This document shows, piece after piece, positions 48,533 to 57,471 of a DNA stretch of 64,000 nt (its first letter is position 1; each line of letters opens with the position of its first letter). This DNA is from Dolichospermum sp. DET69 (GTDB lineage: Bacteria; Cyanobacteriota; Cyanobacteriia; Cyanobacteriales; Nostocaceae): NCBI GenBank assembly GCA_017355425.1, contig CP070233.1, forward strand, positions 2,273,501 through 2,337,500, read 5' to 3'. The position numbers were made by a program, and so were the translations under genes. Under the pieces are notes generated by a model, which saw nothing but the letters and a program-made list of their open reading frames with translations, ran no database searches and was not told the origin of the DNA.

Positions 48533-48657
48533 GCGATCGCTTTGATAGAAAGATTGCTGAAGCTGCATCCTGATAGACAAGATTATAAAACTGTTTTAGC
48601 AAATGTTCAGAAGAAAATGGCAGAGTAAGCGCGATCGCTCTTAGAATATAGTTCAGA
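48533..48657 (+). pseudogene. Duplicated 3' end of the small TPR gene
   Basis: The frame AIALIERLLKLHPDRQDYKT then VLANVQKKMAE with stop (TAA at 48626) matches the last 30 residues of the protein at 47512-47904. The match continues about 30 bp past the stop (GCGCGATCGCTCTTAGAATA...). The start and membrane segment are missing. Confidence 0.85.
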
Positions 48658-48718
48658 TGGATGTAATACCATACCCCATCCTAGCGAACTTAAACATATT
48701 CTTCCACAGTGGGAAATT

Positions 48719-49456
48719 ATGAATAATCTCAAACTTGATATTGCCAGTAAGTTACCAGATCATACCCAGTTACCCTGTGAAAATGGAACAATAGTAAAAA
48801 ATTTTCAAGAACATCCTCAAAGTATTTTATTAACAGAATCTATCTGGTCAAAATTACAAGATATTCACCCAGACAAGCAATTTTGTATAGGTCAGGATAG
48901 TGGTATTTATTGGCGGATTACTGACCCTCCAGAGAAGGGAGCAGAAGCACCAGATTGGTTTTATGTTCCTGATGTGCCACCTGTATTAAATGGTCAAATG
49001 CGCCGTTCTTACGTGATGTGGCAGGAATTTGTAGCACCTTTAATAGTAATTGAATTTGTGTCAGGGAATGGTAAAGAAGAAAGAGATGAAACTCCCTATC
49101 AGGGTAAGTTTTGGGTATATGAAAGAGCAATTAGAGTCCCTTTTTATGGTATTTATACAGAAAAGAAATCCTCTTTGGAATTATATCATTTAGTAGAGGG
49201 ACAATATCACCTCATGCCTCCTAATCAAAGGGGTCGTTATCTAATTGAAAAAATGGGTGTTGAATTGGGTATTTGGCAAGGAATATATAAAAATGTAGAA
49301 TTACCTTGGTTGCGCTGGTGGGATTTAGAGGGTAATCTACTATTAAGTGGACAAGAACTAGCTGAACAAGAAAAACAACGGGCTGAACAAGAAAAACAAC
49401 GGGCTGATAAATTGGCGGCAAAATTGCGAGAATTAGGGGTGACAATTGACGATTGA
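48719..49456 (+). CDS. Uma2 family (DUF820) protein with C-terminal coiled coil
   Basis: 245 residues. The Uma2 core has the restriction-endonuclease-like pattern: the PD-type EAPDWFYVPDVPP, LIVIEFVSGNGKEERDETPYQGKFWVYERA, and FYGIYTEKKSSLELYHL. A C-terminal AEQEKQRAEQEKQRADKLAA coiled coil is typical of this branch and is coded by a 21-bp tandem repeat. Uma2 proteins are greatly expanded in cyanobacteria. Nuclease activity is predicted from fold only, and biological role is unknown. It is the first of several such genes in this region. Confidence 0.88.
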   Translation: MNNLKLDIASKLPDHTQLPCENGTIVKNFQEHPQSILLTESIWSKLQDIHPDKQFCIGQDSGIYWRITDPPEKGAEAPDWFYVPDVPPVLNGQMRRSYVMWQEFVAPLIVIEFVSGNGKEERDETPYQGKFWVYERAIRVPFYGIYTEKKSSLELYHLVEGQYHLMPPNQRGRYLIEKMGVELGIWQGIYKNVELPWLRWWDLEGNLLLSGQELAEQEKQRAEQEKQRADKLAAKLRELGVTIDD

Positions 49457-49514
49457 ACAAAGATGTTGTTAGAAAAATAACCCCACCATCATAAGTGTCA
49501 ACTTAACGTAAAAC

Positions 49515-49645
49515 CTGCATCCCACAAGGAACTCAAGTTCCTTGCTAATAGCCAAAGTTGTCTTTTGATGACTAAATACTTAGAAAATTCCTTAGTCCAC
49601 TTTAGTGGACTTGAGCTATGAGACAGGGAATTTATTCCCTGACGG
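49515..49645. repeat. Three serial small palindromes
   Basis: AAGGAACTCAAGTTCCTT (about 49525-49542), AGTCCACTTTAGTGGACT (about 49592-49609) and CAGGGAATTTATTCCCTG (about 49624-49641) are three perfect palindromic hairpins in a row in the gap between two Uma2 genes. A similar serial-hairpin layout with different stems occurs at 61690-61785. Confidence 0.8.
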
Positions 49646-49713
49646 GTGTGGAAGCCTACAGATAAGTCAAATAATTCAGATATATAGTACAAAATATAGA
49701 GGGATTTTGCACA

Positions 49714-50256
49714 ATGAAAACTTTGGTAAAATGGACAATTAGCGACTACCATAAAATGATTCAATCGGACATTTTAACAGGTCGTAATTGCGAATTAATA
49801 AATGGAGAAATTATAGAAATGAGTCCAGAATTACCTCAACATTATAATACTGCTAAAAGGAGTGTGAGTTATTTAGAAAATCTTTTAAAAGAAAAAGCAG
49901 ATGTACGCTTTAATGGTCCAATCACTTTAGCTAATTCTGAACCAGAACCTGATATTGCAATTGTTAAATTACCTGAATCTAAATATAATCAACATCATCC
50001 ATATCCCGATGATATTTTTTGGTTGATTGAAGTTGCTAATACCAGTTTAAGTAAAGATTTATCAATTAAAAGAAAAGTTTACGCCCAAGCTCAAATAGCT
50101 GAGTATTGGATTATAAATTTACAAACTCAAGAGTTAATGGTATTTCGTCAACCTGATAACGGTGATTACTTGGTGTCAATAAAATGGCAAGCATCTATAA
50201 TTAATCCTTTAGCTTTTCCAGAAATTGAGATTATTGTTAGTCAGTTGTTGACCTAA
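49714..50256 (+). CDS. Uma2 family (DUF820) protein
   Basis: 180 residues. Typical Uma2 start (KWTISDYHKMIQSDILTGRNCELINGEIIEMSPE), then EPEPDIAIVKLPESKY, WLIEVANTSLSKDLSIKRKVYAQAQIAEYWI and LMVFRQP. The D...E-x-(A)...K pattern of the PD-(D/E)XK fold is visible. It is not closely similar to the Uma2 protein at 48719 and probably belongs to another subgroup. It is followed after 38 bp by another nuclease-fold protein on the same strand. Confidence 0.9.
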   Translation: MKTLVKWTISDYHKMIQSDILTGRNCELINGEIIEMSPELPQHYNTAKRSVSYLENLLKEKADVRFNGPITLANSEPEPDIAIVKLPESKYNQHHPYPDDIFWLIEVANTSLSKDLSIKRKVYAQAQIAEYWIINLQTQELMVFRQPDNGDYLVSIKWQASIINPLAFPEIEIIVSQLLT

Positions 50257-50293
50257 ATAAGTGATAATTTAAGAGGAAAATAATGAGGTAATT

Positions 50294-50902
50294 ATGTCTT
50301 TTAATCAATATAAAAGTATTATGGATGTTTTACAAGAATTTCCACTCATTTACACAGAAAAAAATTTTGTTGAACAAATACATATTGAAATTGATCCATT
50401 CTTTAAAAATAGATTAGATTTTATATTGCAAGAAGGAGTTGTTTTCAATTCAGAGTATGCTATTTGTGAAAGTATTATTCACCCAGTGCTTGTGGAATTA
50501 TGGCGACTATATGCTGATAAGTTATTACTGTGGAGTCATCAAGCTTTAAATTATAATGATAATTTATCGGGGATTCCTGACTATATGGTAGCTCAACGTT
50601 CTGCAAGGGGAAAAGTTATTTTAGAGAAACCTTATTTGATTATAGTGGAAGCAAAGAAAGATAATTTTGAGGAAGGTTGGGGACAATGTTTAGCGGAACT
50701 AGTTGCTGCACAAAAAATGAATAGCGATGAAAATAGTCGCTTATTTGGGATAGTATCTAATGGGAAGCTATGGGAATTTGGTTTGTTAGCAGGAATAGAG
50801 TTTACCAAAAATATTAAATATTATGTATTGGAAGATTTACAATCACTCATGGAGGGTTTGAATTTTATATTTACTAAAAGTTTTGAACAGACGAATTTTT
50901 AA
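50294..50902 (+). CDS. Putative PD-(D/E)XK nuclease-fold protein
   Basis: 202 residues. The core GIPDYMVAQRS, then PYLIIVEAKKDNFEEGWGQC with LAELVAAQKM, matches the PD-(D/E)XK pattern with a following Gln, as in many type I restriction R-subunit-like or hypothetical nucleases. It has no helicase or specificity domain. Cyanobacteria encode many stand-alone proteins of this kind; function unknown. It follows the Uma2 gene closely and may be co-transcribed with it. Confidence 0.75.
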   Translation: MSFNQYKSIMDVLQEFPLIYTEKNFVEQIHIEIDPFFKNRLDFILQEGVVFNSEYAICESIIHPVLVELWRLYADKLLLWSHQALNYNDNLSGIPDYMVAQRSARGKVILEKPYLIIVEAKKDNFEEGWGQCLAELVAAQKMNSDENSRLFGIVSNGKLWEFGLLAGIEFTKNIKYYVLEDLQSLMEGLNFIFTKSFEQTNF

Positions 50903-51063
50903 ATTAATAAAAAGTATAACCTACGGTTGATAGTTTAATTATAACTATAGGAATAATATTTGATTTTTGAAAAATTTTAGGTCTTGTAGGGTGAGTATTG
51001 CCCACCAAAACCGTATATCTTCAAAAATCAAATAGGAATCCTATATAATCACTTTTCAGTAAT

Positions 51064-51650
51064 TTATGAATTTTTTAAACAATTAATAAATTCTGTTACT
51101 GCATCATATTGATCATGATAATTAATATATTGATTTAACACTTTTAAATCTAATTCTGGTAATAATTGACTTTGATTAACTTTATTATATTGCTCATCTT
51201 TTAAACCATAAATTGTTAATAGTCCATTTTCCCAAAGCCACACTTCAGGAATACCAATTCTTTTGTATAGTTCTAATATTTCTATACCTTCACTGCTAAA
51301 AATAACCTCAATAATTAAATCAGGAATATCTTTTTTGCTGTGAATAGTATAGGATTCATCAGGTTCTTTACGTCCAGTTATATTTTTATTTCCTAAAGTA
51401 GCACTACCTCCGGTATAAAATCTGATTCCTTTTTCTCTAAGGTATGCTTCTAACAACAAACTAATTGTTCTTTTATAATATTCATGTTCTTTTCCTAAAT
51501 TTATAATAATTTCTAAATCTCCATCTAAATAAATCTGACTCCTGTAATATCTTGAAAAGTTGTTTCTATTTGCTCAAATTTTTCCCAAGTGATCCCTGTG
51601 AGAACTAAATGATTATTTGGTACAATAGCCTTCTCTAATGTAGTTGTCAT
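51064..51650 (-). pseudogene. Uma2 family gene with a frameshift
   Basis: An ATG at 51650 opens a frame reading MTTTLEKAIVPNNHLVLTGI through FQDITGVRFI to a stop near 51535. In the next frame IYLDGDLEIIINLGKEHEYY and then the long remainder (LLLEAYLREKGIRFYTGGSA..., IPDLIIEVIF) complete a normal Uma2 protein. A single-base change at about 51535-51545 therefore breaks the gene, unless it is a sequencing error. The 131-codon C-terminal frame (51064-51459) is the visible remnant. Confidence 0.8.
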
Positions 51651-51832
51651 AGTTTTTATTTTTCCAATACATTATAGTAAGAGTTATACCTGCGACTAGA
51701 GAAGCTATTTCATTGACGACTTTGTTATCTCATGGTAACTGTATCGCAAAACATCGTAAGATGTCATAAGGATAAATTTTATCTTCCTTTCGATGAAATT
51801 TTATTCTTATTTTCTAGGTATTTATTTACTGC

Positions 51833-54800
51833 TCATAGTTCAAAAATAGGTAATTTTTCTGCTTGAAATTTATTAATCACCTCTTGATTTTCTACTTCTA
51901 ATAAAATTCTTTTCTGTAAATATGGTAACAGTTTTTGCCACTGCTTTTCACTGAGTTTTTCAATTAAAGAAATTTGCATTCTTTCGGTAATATCTATTTC
52001 ATCTTCTATCATTAAGTTCATAGCAATGCTAGATAATATTAAATCAGCCGTTTCAGGATCGGTATTACTTACATAAATAAGTAAGGTGGTTTTATCCGCA
52101 TTAGCATCAGTAGCTAGTGTTTTGATTACTTCTCCTAACTGCATATATATATCATCTTCTGATTGAGTCCAATCAGGAAACATGATTAAATTAATCTCTC
52201 GGAGGTTGAAAGGTAAAGATTCAAGAGTTTGATTAATTAAAACGTTGCTGATAATATCGGCCATTTTAGACCAAGAAAACTTCTGAGCTTGTGCTAATCC
52301 TGCTGAAATTAAACTACGTCTTAAGCTGGGTTTTTGGACATCACATAAAGCATTAGCCATACCCTCAATGTCATTATCTTTAACGTAAATTACAGCATCT
52401 CCTCCAACTTCGGGTAAAGAGGCATTAGGAGTGGTAATTACAGGACAGCCACAAGCCATAGCTTCAGCTACTGGCATTCCGAAACCTTCATATTGAGAGG
52501 GATAAACTAATGCTACTGCTCCAGCATAAGCTAGTCTTAATTCTGCATCACTTAATTGTAATCCGTGAAATGTGCATCCGGCAGTATATTGTCGCCATTC
52601 AGGTGATAATTGACTACCTGCACCAGTAGCTACTATATCAAAACTGTGCTTATTACTTAATTGGGCAAATGCTTGAAGAAAGAGAATTTCGTTTTTATAT
52701 CCTCCTAAGCCACCTAATAGGAAATAGGGTTTATTAATGCCATATTTATATTTAAAGGCATTAATTTCATTTTCAGAGGCAGGACAAAAAAGAGGATCAA
52801 CTCCACAATGGGCAACAGTAATTGATTCTAATGATATATCTGGGAAAAATTCACTTAAATCTTTGGCTGTATTTTCTGATATGGAAAGAAATGTGGATGC
52901 GTGTTTGATTGCATTATGCTTTTCTCTCCACATAGGTTGATTTAACTTACCTCCTAATACTTCCGGTATCATGTCATAAGCCATAAATACTGAAGGTGTA
53001 TGAACGGGGGTAGTGTAATAGGTAGAAATAAATAATTCTGCTCCTTCTTCATCACAAATTTGCTGGAGCATTTGGCGATCGCTTTCTGTATCGTTATAAT
53101 TATATAGAGATACCACACGATAGCGAATACCGTTAATTTTGGGTGCAGTATTTGCCCGATCTAAGACCAATATGTGATCAGCAAATTCTGTATTTGCCCA
53201 TTCCTCTAAAAGGGATTTCCAGACTCTAGCAATTCCAGTTTTATAGAGTTGGAAAAATACCCCATCAATAATTATTTGTGTTTGTTTAAAAGATGATGAT
53301 TGTAGTGAACTTTTTAAATTGGCTTCATTAATGATAGGTGACAGTTTATCTTTAATTACTTCAGGTGAAAAATTCTCTGCAATAGTTTTCCTTGCAGCTA
53401 TTCCCAATCTTTCACATAATCCTCTATCTTGCCATAATTGTATTGTATATTGGGCAAATTCATCAGCATTATTAGCAATGAATCCATTTACACCATGTTC
53501 AATGGGAGAAGAATGAGCCACATTACTTAAGGCTATAACAGGCAAACCATGAGCCATTGCTTCTACTATTTTAACTTGTTGTCCTGTTCCACCAATTAAG
53601 GGACATATAGCAAAACAACTATTGCTATAAATGGATGTTAAATCAGGAATGAACCCAGATAATTCTACTCCGTTAACAGGAGCTAATTGTTCACAAATCA
53701 TTCCCACTACTTGTAGTTCAAAATCAGGAATAAGTGCTAATAGTTTTGGTAAAACTTGCTTAGTAAAGTATAAGTATCCTTGAATATTGAACCGATTAGG
53801 TCCTACAGCAAAAATAGGTTTTTCTTGATAAGAATTGCTCACTACTACGGGAGCATAAGTCATGGGTATATAGATTAACTTAGTATTTTGGGTATGATTA
53901 GCAATTTGTGAAGTTTCTTGATTGGAAATCACCAATGTATAATCATATGTGTCAAATATTTGATATTCTTTCAATGCTGGTTGTAAATCTTGTTTTAAAT
54001 AAAAATTTTCTTGGATTGCTTCTAAGTTAATTTTGTCAGGATGATAGGGAGGAGATGATAAATAATTTTGCAAATAATTTTGCATTTGAGTATTGAGAGT
54101 GAATAAATCAATAGCATCTAATACTGTTAGTGATTTTGAAAATTTATTGTTATTTATCAATTCTCCCCATAGAGAATAGTTAACAACTACTAACTGTGGT
54201 GAGATTTGATCAAATATCTGTTCAAAAAATTGTTTTAATCCTGGTGGTGTATAAATTCCAAAAGGATCACTATTATTTTGTAATTGTATGGTTTGTATAA
54301 ATTGATAATCTTCAGCAGTTCCTTTGTAAACCAAAACTTTTACATTTAATGCAGATTCTATGGTTTTTAAGGCTGCTGTATCTTGAGGATAATGATGATC
54401 CGTAATTATATTCCAACCACACAAAGTAATATTATAACCCCAGGCTTGTAAAGCTTTAATTAAAGATAGGCAACGATGATGCGCTCCTGTTTTTGCAGGA
54501 TAAGGATTATGAGGGAAGAAAATTAAAGCTTTTTTGTTGTGATCATTTGATAAACCACTAACTTGATAACTATGCAAATATGAGGGTAATTGCCAATTAA
54601 TATTGGGATCAGGTATGTGAGTGATTGGTTGAACATTACCCCTCCAAGCTACTCCCATAATTTGCATAGTTTGATAAATTAGAGTATTCCATCCTTTTGA
54701 TCTGAAATAATTTAAACCTTCTGCTACATCAGGAGAACTTAAATCATGAAATAAAATCATTGCATCTTCTTCAGCATAAGGTTCACAGGTGATTGCATCA

Positions 54801-56440
54801 TTTAAAGGATAGGGTGCATCATGATTACCATCAATAAAAATCAATGACCATTTACGTTGATTTTCTTGTACGATTTCGTGGACTTTTTCGGGACTATATC
54901 CAGGTATTAAATTTACATGATCAATAACTCCTGCATCTTGCAGAGAATTACTCACACTTGTATAGAAATCAGGATTTTCTAGAACTGGATCGATAACATC
55001 TAATTCTACTCCTGCTAAAGCTAAATGGCAGGCTGACCATCCTAACCAACAACCTATTTCTAAGGCTCTTTTACCTGCAAATTGTAAGGCATTATTATAC
55101 AAAATACTGGCTTCATCTCTTGATAGAAATCCTATATAGGGATGCCTTTGATCTACATACCAATTATGGGGAATTTCTCTCCGTAGATATTGCCATCCAC
55201 AAGTATTAGTATTCCCCACAATCATATTAGGAAATGCTGCATCTGGTTTGATAAATTGTAGCTTTTGCGACACATAATCACCGACTGGTAGTAATGCTCT
55301 TTCAATCACATCTTTAGTTTGATTGATCATTCTTTCTTCGGTGAATAATGCAGATGCTCTTTGTTGGCAATTTTGTCCTATAGTTTGGCGTAAATCTTCA
55401 TTGCTTGTCCACAATTTAATTGTTTCCGCTAATTGATTAATTGCAATTTCTGGTTCTACTTTAGGATCTGCTATCAATTGACCTGTATTACCTAATTCTT
55501 CAGGAATACCACTGACAGCAGAAGCGATTACTGGTAATCCTTTTGCCATAGCTTCCATTATTGCTAATGGCATTCCCTCTAATAAAGATGGCAATATAAA
55601 AATATCACTAATATCTAATAAATCTGGAATATCAAAACGTTGACCTAATAATTTAATTTTATCTGTTAGTTTTTGCTGATGAATTTTCTCTTTTAATTCA
55701 GTTTCTAATGAACCTGAACCTACCCAAATAAAATAAAGTTTTTTCCAAATTTTAGTTAGTTTTAACTGTTCAATAGCTGCTAATTGAAAATCATATCCTT
55801 TAATTTTATCATAGCGTGCTGATGTTAAACAGACGATAGCATCTTTGGGAATATCTAACTGTTGACGTAAGTTATTTCGTGTAGTTTTATTTTGAAGTGT
55901 AAAATATTCTTTAGGTCTGCCATAATAAATAACTTCCCCTTTATTTTTAGGTAAGCCATAACCTTGATATAGTAAGTTTAAGTTATTTTCAGAAACTGCT
56001 ATTACAGCTTTTGCATAATGATAAACTTCAGACATTAATTTTAAAGAAGCATTAGGAAGACCACCAGGATAAACTCCCACTAAACCAACTATGGCAATAA
56101 ATGGAATATTATATTGTATTGCTACTTGTTTTGCTCCCAAGTTGGCTAAAGCCCAGCTATCACTAAATATGATTAAATCAGGTTTAATTTCTGATAAAAT
56201 TCTTTGAGATGAAGCTGTATCTGTTATTTTTCGTTCTTCATCATTGAGGGTATCAAAATCTAACCAAATATGTTTAATACCTAGGTTTTCTCTTACTTCA
56301 ATCAAGGGTGTATTATATTCACTTTGAATACAAGTGATCTGATAACCTAATTGCACTAATCCACGGAGTAAACTATGATTATATTGAGCTACTCCTCCTA
56401 ATCCGGGATCATCTGTATATAACAAGATATGTTTTTTCAT
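51833..56440 (-). CDS. Multidomain glycosyltransferase: GT4, methyltransferase, GT, GT4
   Basis: 1535 residues. Four modules are seen: a GT4 about 1-385 (GGVAQYNHSLLRGL, LLEGMPLAIMEAMAKGLPVI); a class I methyltransferase about 430-620 (KRALEIGCWLGWSACHLALA, FIDGNHDAPYPLNDA); a second GT-B enzyme about 645-1055 (TGAHHRCLSLIKAL, GGTGQQVKIVEAMAHGLPVI); a third GT4 about 1075-1440 (LYKTGIARVWKSLLEEW, YEGFGMPVAEAMACGCPVIT), then a C-terminal helical tail. One protein could thus add and methylate several sugars of one glycan in sequence. It lies next to a ruined rfbF and GT41 genes in a glycosylation region. Substrates are unknown. Confidence 0.92.
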   Translation of the reverse strand: MKKHILLYTDDPGLGGVAQYNHSLLRGLVQLGYQITCIQSEYNTPLIEVRENLGIKHIWLDFDTLNDEERKITDTASSQRILSEIKPDLIIFSDSWALANLGAKQVAIQYNIPFIAIVGLVGVYPGGLPNASLKLMSEVYHYAKAVIAVSENNLNLLYQGYGLPKNKGEVIYYGRPKEYFTLQNKTTRNNLRQQLDIPKDAIVCLTSARYDKIKGYDFQLAAIEQLKLTKIWKKLYFIWVGSGSLETELKEKIHQQKLTDKIKLLGQRFDIPDLLDISDIFILPSLLEGMPLAIMEAMAKGLPVIASAVSGIPEELGNTGQLIADPKVEPEIAINQLAETIKLWTSNEDLRQTIGQNCQQRASALFTEERMINQTKDVIERALLPVGDYVSQKLQFIKPDAAFPNMIVGNTNTCGWQYLRREIPHNWYVDQRHPYIGFLSRDEASILYNNALQFAGKRALEIGCWLGWSACHLALAGVELDVIDPVLENPDFYTSVSNSLQDAGVIDHVNLIPGYSPEKVHEIVQENQRKWSLIFIDGNHDAPYPLNDAITCEPYAEEDAMILFHDLSSPDVAEGLNYFRSKGWNTLIYQTMQIMGVAWRGNVQPITHIPDPNINWQLPSYLHSYQVSGLSNDHNKKALIFFPHNPYPAKTGAHHRCLSLIKALQAWGYNITLCGWNIITDHHYPQDTAALKTIESALNVKVLVYKGTAEDYQFIQTIQLQNNSDPFGIYTPPGLKQFFEQIFDQISPQLVVVNYSLWGELINNNKFSKSLTVLDAIDLFTLNTQMQNYLQNYLSSPPYHPDKINLEAIQENFYLKQDLQPALKEYQIFDTYDYTLVISNQETSQIANHTQNTKLIYIPMTYAPVVVSNSYQEKPIFAVGPNRFNIQGYLYFTKQVLPKLLALIPDFELQVVGMICEQLAPVNGVELSGFIPDLTSIYSNSCFAICPLIGGTGQQVKIVEAMAHGLPVIALSNVAHSSPIEHGVNGFIANNADEFAQYTIQLWQDRGLCERLGIAARKTIAENFSPEVIKDKLSPIINEANLKSSLQSSSFKQTQIIIDGVFFQLYKTGIARVWKSLLEEWANTEFADHILVLDRANTAPKINGIRYRVVSLYNYNDTESDRQMLQQICDEEGAELFISTYYTTPVHTPSVFMAYDMIPEVLGGKLNQPMWREKHNAIKHASTFLSISENTAKDLSEFFPDISLESITVAHCGVDPLFCPASENEINAFKYKYGINKPYFLLGGLGGYKNEILFLQAFAQLSNKHSFDIVATGAGSQLSPEWRQYTAGCTFHGLQLSDAELRLAYAGAVALVYPSQYEGFGMPVAEAMACGCPVITTPNASLPEVGGDAVIYVKDNDIEGMANALCDVQKPSLRRSLISAGLAQAQKFSWSKMADIISNVLINQTLESLPFNLREINLIMFPDWTQSEDDIYMQLGEVIKTLATDANADKTTLLIYVSNTDPETADLILSSIAMNLMIEDEIDITERMQISLIEKLSEKQWQKLLPYLQKRILLEVENQEVINKFQAEKLPIFEL

Positions 56441-56465
56441 TGTTGTTTCCTTTAGTAATAAATAA

Positions 56466-57032
56466 TTAAACTTGGTATTGGTCTATTTTTTCTATGGTCT
56501 CAAATGCGGTTGCTAAACATTTATGAGATTCTAACAATTTATTAGTGCTTAAATTAGCAACTCCATCCCCATAAATTACCATAAATGTTTCATTCTTTAG
56601 TAATCTTTTGACTCTACCAGCCGTCATAGTGTCTAAACCTGTGTCCATGAGGTGAATAATCCAATTTTCGACTACGTTATTATGAACATCTATATGGCCA
56701 TCTTTCAAATCAATAGTCATACTAGTACCGCAGGGCGGAAGTCAAAAGTCAAAACTAATATACAGTAGGCTTTTTGGCGATTGAATATGGTTGCTTTATT
56801 TACGCCGTGATGTACTAGAATTTAGATGATAATACTCTAAAAAATAGCGTTTGATATAATCGCCTTTATAACCCAAAGCAATATAAAAATCTTTAAACCC
56901 ATAATGAGCATAGATTTTCATAATATGCCAAAGTATAGGACGACCACCAATTTCTACCATTGGTTTGGGGACAACTTCTGTTTCTTCTGCCAGACGAGTT
57001 CCTAATCCTCCAGCTAAAATTACAACTTTCAT
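56466..57032 (-). pseudogene. rfbF: Glucose-1-phosphate cytidylyltransferase, interrupted and truncated
   Basis: The N-terminal 73 residues are intact ([40 protein letters not shown]). After HLNS a small insert (56720-56818) brings a stop. The frame resumes with MTIDLKDGHIDVHNNVVENW and runs through MTAGRVKRLL and FMVIYGDGVANL, then diverges and stops. About 110 C-terminal residues of the family are missing. The enzyme makes CDP-glucose for dideoxysugars. The locus has therefore lost this step, and no rfbG/rfbH genes are seen. Confidence 0.92.
56720..56818. mobile_element. Small MITE-like insert in rfbF
   Basis: Flanked by TACTAG direct repeats (56720-56725 and 56813-56818), with inverted CTAGTAC/GTACTAG at the edges and imperfect CGCAGGGCG/CGCCGTGAT arms. 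The interior has GGAAGTCAAAAGTCAAAA and AGGCTTTTTGGCG. Related sequence lies upstream of pdxH at 22270-22347. Confidence 0.65.
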
Positions 57033-57471
57033 TTTGTTTTTTCTTTACCTACCAAACTTTCTAACTGTAATAGACTATTATATAGGTTGGTTTTAAATGT
57101 TGCAAAAATTACTTTTTGTAAGAATTTGTTACAAAACATCAAAAATTTAACTTACTTGGATTGTTTTAGATAGAAAAGATACAATGTCTTAAGTTTAGCC
57201 TTCGTAGTCAGCACTTCAGTGCAAAGCAAATGGAAGCATCCCAGATATGCAATAAATAATTATACTTAGTCAAGAAAACACTCTTAGTTGTGTCTTGGGA
57301 CGAAATAGAGGCTTTTAAAGAGTGCGTACATAGAGCATCAAAACAAGAATACCCCTCAAAAAGCCTATTTTCCTACTAAGTATTTATGCTCATTGCAAAA
57401 GTGGGATGCTCCCAAAGCAAAATTTTTACCAATTGTCTTATTTAGTAATTTGAAATTTAAGGTCAATTATC
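57033..57471. other. Intergenic region between rfbF and the GT41 gene
   Basis: 439 bp between divergent genes. No gene is seen. It should contain the promoter of the 979-aa protein. The only notable pieces are CTCAAAAAGCCTATTTTCCTAC, split as CTCAAAAAGC and CTATTTTCCTAC near 57355-57378 (weakly like the insert upstream of pdxH), and a CACTTCAGTG palindrome near 57212. Confidence 0.5.
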
